DNA of 30,043 nucleotides. It comes from Anaerolineae bacterium. Lineage in GTDB: Bacteria > Chloroflexota > Anaerolineae > 4572-78 > J111. Shown piece after piece: positions 7,432 through 13,849 of this stretch. The stretch spans positions 1 to 30,043 of the forward strand of contig JAKLJP010000067.1 of assembly GCA_023151115.1 (NCBI GenBank), given 5' to 3'. The first letter of the stretch is position 1. Every line of letters starts with the position of its first letter. A program made the translations under genes and the position numbers. The notes beneath the pieces are model-generated. The model had not been told where the DNA came from. It saw only the letters and a list, made by a program, of their open reading frames with translations, and did no database searches.

Positions 7432-10400
7432 ATGATAACGCATTCACAAGATCAATCCTTATTTTTGCATTATCTCAGCCAGGAGGATCAAACTTTAATC
7501 ACTATGTTCCGGGGGCAGATACAACCCCGGCTGGGCCAGGGGGAAGGTTTAAACGAAGAACTTTTGAACCAAACATTGCGGATATTGGCTCAATGGCGAT
7601 TGCCGGCCCAAACCATGCTGGCAGCGATGCTAGCCCACACGGTTGAACCTAAACGATTATTTGAACAAACCGGCTTGATTGATGAAAAAACCTATCAATT
7701 GGCTCAGGACTTTAGAGCTTTAAGAGAATTGTCTCTTGAGTATGGCGATGCGAATTACAATTACTCAAATAGTAAATCGTATCGGATTAATCGCTTGCGC
7801 CAGCTATTTGTAACAGCTTATACAAATCTAGAATTGGTCTTGCTGTGTCTGGCCGCTCATGTGGCCAACGTCAACTGTATTAACCAATTGCCCCAGGCAA
7901 AGGCCCACCTTTTAGCCGAAGATAACGAAATTATTTTTGCGCCTTTGGCCATTATGCTAGGTATGGGACAACTGCGTCACAAATTTGACGATCTAAGTTT
8001 AGAACGGCTCCATCCCAAGGAGTGGGGGTGGGTTAAACAAATCAGGCTGGAGCAAAAAAAATATTATGATCACATTTGTAATTTATTGGTCCCCATTTTA
8101 GCCCATCACCGCATCACCGCTGCTATCCCCCTTCGACTTCACCCTCTTCGACTTCATTACACTCCTGCGTTCCGGGTATACGAAAAAATACGGCGGGGTG
8201 AAACTCTTAAAGAGTTGGTTCGAGAGATCAAAATAGATATTATGACCATCAGTGAAGCCGATTGTTATCAAGTGCTACAATTGATTCATCAGCAGTGGTC
8301 ACCGCTGGAAGGGCGGGTAGCTCATAACAGCAGTTATTTTCGAGATTTAATAGCCTCACCCTCCTATAACGGTTATAGAGTGCTTATCACTACCGTCGGG
8401 TGTCATAAATTGGATGATCCTAAAGCCAAAATTCCGGTTAAATTTCATATTTGCACGCAAGCTATGGATCAAACCAATGCAATGGGGGTGGTGGCAGCCA
8501 AATTTTTCAGCGTGCCAGAGGTGGTGATGAAAAATGCCTGGTGGAATCACCCAGAGTCACTGGAGCTTATTCGCACGTCGCCGCTAGGGAGCAGTTCCGA
8601 AGAAATTTTTGTGTTTAGCCCTATTGGTGAAGTTTATCGGTTGCCTCAGGCCAGCACCCCTATTGATTATGCTTATCGAGTTCATTCTGAAGTGGGCCGT
8701 CACTGCAAACGTATGTGGGTTAACGGTCAAATAGCTGCCTATGATCAAGAACTCTATAATGGCGATCTTGTCGAAATTGAAATTGACCCGCGTTACGACG
8801 GCCCCGACAAACGATGGGCTGAGGCGGTGCAAACCTCTGTTGCCAAAATGAATATTAAACGGGTTTTAAAACAACGCCGGCTTTTGCCTAAAGGGAGAGA
8901 AATCATAGATAAAATTTTAGAACAAGAACTCGAAGCCTATCGTTTACAGCCGATTCCCGCTACTGATGTGGATAAATTTTTGAAAGGCGTGGCCGATCAA
9001 TTGAATTATCCCGACCTGGAAATATTTTATCGAGACCTGGTAGAGCAGCCGCAACCGCCTCAGGGTACCCTATCCCCCAATCGGCTGGTAGCAGACTTGA
9101 TTGCTCGTCACCTGGTAAGCCACATTGAACGGGCCGATGGCCAGACCCTCAATATTCCCAAAAACCGGATTAGATTCGCTCAGTGTGTTCATGATAAAAA
9201 ACTTTGCCGGGTTACCCCACAGTCGGAAATTGTGGGCCGGTTAAGTCATCCGGGCAGTAAATATGAGCGTTTGATTGTTTATAAACGAGATTGTCCCAAT
9301 GCACCATCCAACAAAAGCGCCATTCCGCTACGCTGGCGAGAAGACATGCGTGGCCGAGAAACAATCAGAGTGACTATCCATTCCATAGACGCTCCCCGCC
9401 TTTTAATCAATCTGCTCCTGCCCATTTATGCTTTGTATCACGAAGGTTTGTATCTGCTTGAAATCCATGCCGCGCAGATTACTCGCGATAGAACAGCTCG
9501 CCTTGAACTGACCCTTTACACCGCGACAGAGCGGTCAGTTCAACTGCTTCAAGAAGAACTTGAGTGCCTGCAACAGATGGGGGCCATTCAGTATTTTGAT
9601 ATTAACGCTCTTTTTCCACTGCAAAACAGTTATCCGACCGAACTTGAATACCAACCGTTGGCAAAATCGGCCTCTTTACCCAATCTGTACTCCCCTGCTC
9701 CCGCCCGTGACCGCCGAGTTTTTAAAGGGCGTGAAGATGAAATCAGACAAATTAGAACTTGCCTGATAGAGAAACAAAATTATGTGGTTCTCTACGGGTT
9801 TAGCCGTATTGGCAAAACTTCGTTGTTACACTTTCTTCATGACCATCATAATGCCACAGCTTATAAATTTGCGCCGGTTTTGATAGATATGCAAAGGCTG
9901 GATACTTACAGTGAAACCGGGTTATGGCTGGAAATGGCCAATCGTATTAATGAGGCCATTGCTCAACTTTATGGCGGCAAAAAAAGAAGTTTAATACTCC
10001 CCCGCCTCAGTGCTGAAAACGATGTTTTTGAAGCATTTCAAAGCTGGTTGGAAAAGGCCAAAAGCGCCGTAGCCGCTAAAGGGCGAATTTTATTGATTAT
10101 GATTGACGAGTTAAATGAAATAGATGAAGCCTGGGATCTGAACGAGGCCCGGCGAGCGATTATACAATTAAAATCATTGGCCGAAACTGAGCGCCAACTT
10201 GCCTTTATCTTTTGTACTCAGGAGAGCCTTTACAATCAAGCCATGAGCTTTAAAACCAAAGTTATCAGTCAACCTTTGCTCAAGGCCGGTTTGCCGGTCA
10301 GGCTGGATCATTTAGACCGGAAGGCAGCGATTAGCCTAATTAAAGAGCCAATCGGCCAACTGCTTCAATATGAGGCCGATGCTGTCGAAAAAATTATTGA

Positions 10401-10851
10401 ATTGACGGCTGGTCATCCCTATTTTCTACAGCACTTATTACACCAGCTTATTAATCACCTCCGTCGTGAAGGACGCCGCTCGGTGATACTAAAAGATATC
10501 GAAACAATTGTGCCCCAGCTTCTTACCCATGGCGAACACATTTTCCATTACTATCTGCAAGAGTACCAGGGAGTTAGACGGCGGGCTATTTTGAGCGCCT
10601 TAGCCTATCTGTCTGGGCCAGACAATCAGGGGGTAACGCTTAACGAACTGGAGACAACACTTAAGAAAGGTAAATTTGTATTTTGGTCCGCCGATTTGAT
10701 TGAACGGCTTGAATATTTCCGCAACAAGGGCCTTGTTAAACGTACGCAAGAGGCCGAACAGGTTAAGTATTATTTTCGTATTCCCCTGTTAGGGCGGTGG
10801 TTAAGAGAAAATCGCCCCTTTTATCTTGTCTTACCGCGATTAGAAAGGTAA
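7432..10851 (+). CDS. Pseudo-RelA/SpoT protein fused to a C-terminal P-loop NTPase
   Basis: This 1139-residue protein has the full long-RSH layout followed by an extra NTPase. Order: degenerate HD-like region (~20-150; the HD position reads AMLAHTVEP), degenerate synthetase region (~165-360; ADCYQVLQLIHQQWSP and NGYRVLITT are recognisable), TGS (~392-452; GEVYRLPQASTPIDYAYRVH and LYNGDLVEI), helical linker (~466-565), Cys-containing domain (~590-623; RFAQC, EIVG, KRDCPNA), ACT (~643-722), then an NTPase with Walker A G789-FSRIG-K795-T and Walker B ILLIMID892-E893, and a GHPYFLQ motif at 994-1000. In my alignment the HD hydrolase pair and the synthetase Asp, Glu and RxK residues are replaced (IREIKID-like and VKFHICT instead of YDLLAIR and VEVQIRT). 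It therefore probably neither makes nor degrades (p)ppGpp. I infer a sensing role that controls the ATPase, which resembles STAND/Orc-Cdc6-type proteins. The next gene starts 3 bp downstream. Confidence 0.75.
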   Translation: MITHSQDQSLFLHYLSQEDQTLITMFRGQIQPRLGQGEGLNEELLNQTLRILAQWRLPAQTMLAAMLAHTVEPKRLFEQTGLIDEKTYQLAQDFRALRELSLEYGDANYNYSNSKSYRINRLRQLFVTAYTNLELVLLCLAAHVANVNCINQLPQAKAHLLAEDNEIIFAPLAIMLGMGQLRHKFDDLSLERLHPKEWGWVKQIRLEQKKYYDHICNLLVPILAHHRITAAIPLRLHPLRLHYTPAFRVYEKIRRGETLKELVREIKIDIMTISEADCYQVLQLIHQQWSPLEGRVAHNSSYFRDLIASPSYNGYRVLITTVGCHKLDDPKAKIPVKFHICTQAMDQTNAMGVVAAKFFSVPEVVMKNAWWNHPESLELIRTSPLGSSSEEIFVFSPIGEVYRLPQASTPIDYAYRVHSEVGRHCKRMWVNGQIAAYDQELYNGDLVEIEIDPRYDGPDKRWAEAVQTSVAKMNIKRVLKQRRLLPKGREIIDKILEQELEAYRLQPIPATDVDKFLKGVADQLNYPDLEIFYRDLVEQPQPPQGTLSPNRLVADLIARHLVSHIERADGQTLNIPKNRIRFAQCVHDKKLCRVTPQSEIVGRLSHPGSKYERLIVYKRDCPNAPSNKSAIPLRWREDMRGRETIRVTIHSIDAPRLLINLLLPIYALYHEGLYLLEIHAAQITRDRTARLELTLYTATERSVQLLQEELECLQQMGAIQYFDINALFPLQNSYPTELEYQPLAKSASLPNLYSPAPARDRRVFKGREDEIRQIRTCLIEKQNYVVLYGFSRIGKTSLLHFLHDHHNATAYKFAPVLIDMQRLDTYSETGLWLEMANRINEAIAQLYGGKKRSLILPRLSAENDVFEAFQSWLEKAKSAVAAKGRILLIMIDELNEIDEAWDLNEARRAIIQLKSLAETERQLAFIFCTQESLYNQAMSFKTKVISQPLLKAGLPVRLDHLDRKAAISLIKEPIGQLLQYEADAVEKIIELTAGHPYFLQHLLHQLINHLRREGRRSVILKDIETIVPQLLTHGEHIFHYYLQEYQGVRRRAILSALAYLSGPDNQGVTLNELETTLKKGKFVFWSADLIERLEYFRNKGLVKRTQEAEQVKYYFRIPLLGRWLRENRPFYLVLPRLER

Positions 10852-10854
10852 CTC

Positions 10855-12243
10855 ATGAGCCAGATTAATCCTTTTGCTTTGATGTTAGTCTCTTTGACGC
10901 CAGAATACTTTTTTGGCCGGCAAGCCGATATCGAGCTAATTCTAGAAGGAGTCAGCGCTATAGAACCACGCTCTTTCTCTATTCACGGCATAAAAACCAT
11001 CGGTAAAACTAGCCTGCTGAAATATTTGTGCGATCCCAAAGGGGCCAGAGTGAAATACGGAGCTAACTTGCTCAATTATGGTCTCAACTCGTTAACCGAA
11101 TTGGAATTTGTTTATGTTGATTGCTACGGCGTTGATAATAGTATCAAAATGTTCAACGCTGTATATCGAGAATTGCAAAAATTAGGAGTACACCAGGGCA
11201 AGGAAATTATCCAAAATTCTATTAATACATTCCCTATTTTTGAAAGCGATTTAGAAAATAAGCCAAAAATTAAACAAAATTTAGGTAAGGTCTTGGAGGA
11301 TTTACGGGCCAAAAACACCAGGCTGGTTATTTGCCTGGATCACTTCAGTCGAGCCTTTTACAATTTGGAAAATGAGGATCACCTTTTTTTGCGCAGTTTA
11401 ACCAGAGAGCAATCCTTTATTATAGCTACCGAAAAAAGTTTGCCGGAAATTCGAGGGCATGGATTAGAGTCCCCTCTTTTTGGCGTTTTGATGCCGCGTA
11501 ATATTGGGCTGCTGCTGGATAACGAGGCGAGAGAGCTAATCCAAAACCCCACCAAACAGATGGATTTTACTTTCACCCCCCCTGAGATCGAATTTTTGTT
11601 AAAAACAGCCGGATGTCAACCCTATTTATTGACAAAAGCTTGTGAATTTTTGTTTAATTTGCTAAATAGATATGCAGAAGTGAGAAAAGAACTACCTAAA
11701 AATGAGCGGATGCAGCAGCAGGTAAGATTAGAGATGGAAGTCTTACCCGCAATTGCCGAGCTTTTTCCCCTGTTTTGGGACCAGCTTGAGCCTAACCAGC
11801 GTGAAACGTTATCAAAAATTGCGCTGGCTGAAGGATCGGTGGATTTGGAAACAGAACAACCGGCGCTTAACACCCTCAGACGAAAATCTCTAATTTATCA
11901 CCATTTGCTCGAAGGCAAATATTATGTTTTTTCTGAACTATTTCGTGCCTATGTGTTACGGCAAAATCAACCGCGTCGTAAAGACAGCATTGAAGAGATA
12001 AGTGCTGGCCTGGCTCGCATTGACCGCAAACTGTTTGAATACCTTGTGGCGCGTCCCAACCAAATTTGCAAGTTTGATGAACTTCTTAACGAAGTGTGGG
12101 GTGATTCGACTACAACCAAACGCAGTATGGAAGCGGCAATTCACCGCTTAAGAACCGTGCTGCAAAGGGTTGAAGGAAATAAGTGGGGGTATATTCGCAA
12201 TGTGCGGGGCATCGGCTACCAATATATGCCGAAACAGGAATAA
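10855..12243 (+). CDS. P-loop NTPase with C-terminal OmpR/PhoB-type winged helix
   Basis: The 462-residue protein has an N-terminal NTPase region: GRQADIELIL near 21-30 (entry helix), Walker A G45-IKTIG-K51-T-S, and a Walker B-like strand RLVICLD162-H, where the usual catalytic Glu is His. A QPYLLTKACEFLF segment near 255-267 matches the (G)HPYFLQ region of the upstream gene's NTPase. The C-terminus (~385-460) is a classic Trans_reg_C winged helix: LFEYLVARPNQICKFDELL, SMEAAIHRLRTVL as recognition helix, and VRGIGYQYMP as the wing. An NTPase-gated DNA-binding regulator is the natural reading. ATG 10855 follows AAAGGT by 6 nt and lies 3 bp after the upstream stop, so the two genes form one operon and their NTPase domains are likely partners. 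The gene ends 27 bp from a convergent gene, with no clear terminator between. Confidence 0.75.
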   Translation: MSQINPFALMLVSLTPEYFFGRQADIELILEGVSAIEPRSFSIHGIKTIGKTSLLKYLCDPKGARVKYGANLLNYGLNSLTELEFVYVDCYGVDNSIKMFNAVYRELQKLGVHQGKEIIQNSINTFPIFESDLENKPKIKQNLGKVLEDLRAKNTRLVICLDHFSRAFYNLENEDHLFLRSLTREQSFIIATEKSLPEIRGHGLESPLFGVLMPRNIGLLLDNEARELIQNPTKQMDFTFTPPEIEFLLKTAGCQPYLLTKACEFLFNLLNRYAEVRKELPKNERMQQQVRLEMEVLPAIAELFPLFWDQLEPNQRETLSKIALAEGSVDLETEQPALNTLRRKSLIYHHLLEGKYYVFSELFRAYVLRQNQPRRKDSIEEISAGLARIDRKLFEYLVARPNQICKFDELLNEVWGDSTTTKRSMEAAIHRLRTVLQRVEGNKWGYIRNVRGIGYQYMPKQE

Positions 12244-12270
12244 CTTCTCCACTATATTGCCCCCATTTAA

Positions 12271-12966
12271 CTACAAATCCACCTCATGATAGCCGGTAAT
12301 CAGCGCCACCTTGTTGTTATCATTCAACTGGCGCAGCTCATTCATAAACGCCTGCGCCTCCGACTGTTTCTTCAACTCAACGCCATACACCAGTTCGGTC
12401 AACATGCCGGCCTGCACCGTCTCGACGGCAATCAGGTTATAACGGTTGAGATAGCGGTTAAAAACGGCATTAAAAACCGAGTCATAGCGCATATCGCCGG
12501 GCAGCCGGATTTTGAGAATCTGCTCCCGAATATCCTTGGCAAACAGATTAAGGGTGGCCAGACCCCATAGGATAAAAGAGATAACGCCGGTAGCAATCAC
12601 CGCTAGCAGATAGAAGCGTGTCCCGCAGGCCATACCCACGGCCATCGCAAAAAAGATGTAGCCCACATCGCGGGTATCCTTGATCGCGTTGCGAAAACGG
12701 ACAATAGACAACGCGCCCACCAAAGCAAACGCCCGCGCAATGTTTGAGCCAATAATCAACATGATAATAGCGACGACCATGGCCATCATAATCAGGGTAT
12801 GAACGTAAGACTGGGTGTAAGAGACGCCTTTGTATGTTATCTGGTAAACGCGGGCAATCACCAGTGATAATAGAAAACTCAAGACGGTTACCAACACGAC
12901 ATCGGCCACACTAAAGACATCGGTGGCATCTTGTTGTAAACTGGATAGGAATCCCTGCAAATCCAT
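12271..12966 (-). CDS. DUF4956 family membrane protein
   Basis: A 231-residue protein with a soluble N-terminal ~20 residues, about four membrane segments (near 22-40, 58-75, 78-95 and 105-143), then a cytosolic domain of ~85 residues with alternating strands and helices (QILKIRLPGDMRYDSVFNAV). The conserved core ALVGALSIVRFRNAIKDTRD between membrane segments is the hallmark of DUF4956. The molecular function is unknown. Members are often found beside VTC-domain genes, and here the VTC and CotH genes lie immediately upstream on the same strand. The 121-bp gap upstream contains a large inverted repeat. ATG 12966 has a GAGAG ribosome site about 8 nt ahead. Confidence 0.8.
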   Translation of the reverse strand: MDLQGFLSSLQQDATDVFSVADVVLVTVLSFLLSLVIARVYQITYKGVSYTQSYVHTLIMMAMVVAIIMLIIGSNIARAFALVGALSIVRFRNAIKDTRDVGYIFFAMAVGMACGTRFYLLAVIATGVISFILWGLATLNLFAKDIREQILKIRLPGDMRYDSVFNAVFNRYLNRYNLIAVETVQAGMLTELVYGVELKKQSEAQAFMNELRQLNDNNKVALITGYHEVDL

Positions 12967-13013
12967 AAGTGGTCTCTCTTTATTTATAATTTTCGTGAAT
13001 ATCCTGGAAGAAG

Positions 13014-13064
13014 GGAGGATTGGAAGGCCGGAAATTTACCAGCCCGCCAGTCTTCCAATCCTCC
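13014..13064. repeat. Intergenic inverted repeat between VTC and DUF4956 genes
   Basis: Perfect 13-bp arms (GGAGGATTGGAAG at 13014-13026, CTTCCAATCCTCC at 13052-13064) around a 25-nt loop. No T run follows, so it is more likely a palindromic repeat or RNA-stabilising hairpin than an intrinsic terminator. Confidence 0.6.
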
Positions 13065-13087
13065 AACGCTTTCAAACCGAGTCACAG

Positions 13088-13849
13088 TCAATAAACAATC
13101 TGCTGCTGGCCCAGCCGAAATTTAGCCTGCTCCAAGGCCAGGCAGTATTTGCTGATGCGTCGAAACGCACAGCGGTGTTTATTAATCAGTTCCGTCAGCC
13201 AGTAAGGGGTGCGCTGGTTGACTTTAACTTCCAGTACACTCTGCTGCGGCGGCACAAAATATTGATTCTCCGCATACCCCTGCGACAGCAAGCTCAGATC
13301 ATGAACCCGGCACTTGAGCTGGGTATCAAACGTAACCCGCAAGCCGGGTTCGATCTCGCTGCCCTCAAAAGCCAGCCGCTGATAGCTGACCACGCAGGCC
13401 GGCTGGAGCTGTAACGTCTGGTAAAGGTATAGAATTTCATCAATAACGGCCTGATCGGCTTTATCCTCAACCTTCACCGGCTCACCGGCCCCACAGAGGG
13501 CTATGGCCTGAGCATAAGGCAGGATGACCCGCTTTTTTTGCAGGGTTTTGTTGATGCGCTGTTTAATTTCGGCAAAGCAAGGGGTGTCGGGCGTTACCTG
13601 CTCCCGGCCATAGACGCGCACCCGCACCTTGCGCCGAAAGCGATGGCCTTCCACTTTGTCCCAATAGGCCTGATAATCGGCCGTATCAAAATAGACGCTG
13701 GTAATCAAATACCGCCCGAACCTATCCCCCCGTTCATCCCGGATCATATACCGGGATAGTTCCTCAATCATCGTCTCAGCCTGCGCCCGATTGAGCAAAT
13801 ATTTAAGTTCAAAGCGGTCAGAAAGTCTAATCTTTGGCGGCAGTATCAT
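13088..13849 (-). CDS. VTC (CYTH-like) domain protein, polyphosphate polymerase-type fold
   Basis: A 253-residue protein with the VTC/CYTH tunnel-fold signature in order: RFELKYLL near 11-18, YLITSVYFDT near 46-55, FRRKVRVRVYG near 69-79 (basic tunnel residues), CFAEIKQRINK near 90-100, VVSYQRLAFEG near 149-159, LRVTFDTQ near 167-174, VLEVKVN near 205-211, and a C-terminal RISKYCLA helix. In yeast Vtc4 this fold makes polyphosphate from ATP; bacterial members beside CotH are less well characterised, so the substrate here is inferred. ATG 13849 overlaps the CotH gene stop (ATGA, 13849-13846). An earlier in-frame start at 13903 would lie wholly inside CotH coding sequence and is unlikely. Confidence 0.85.
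   Translation of the reverse strand: MILPPKIRLSDRFELKYLLNRAQAETMIEELSRYMIRDERGDRFGRYLITSVYFDTADYQAYWDKVEGHRFRRKVRVRVYGREQVTPDTPCFAEIKQRINKTLQKKRVILPYAQAIALCGAGEPVKVEDKADQAVIDEILYLYQTLQLQPACVVSYQRLAFEGSEIEPGLRVTFDTQLKCRVHDLSLLSQGYAENQYFVPPQQSVLEVKVNQRTPYWLTELINKHRCAFRRISKYCLALEQAKFRLGQQQIVY

Noticed and set aside
7432..9600. Annotating the RSH-like region as an active (p)ppGpp synthetase/hydrolase (relA/spoT)
   Set aside because: The HD pair and the key synthetase residues do not appear at their expected positions, so assigning activity or a rel gene symbol would mislead.
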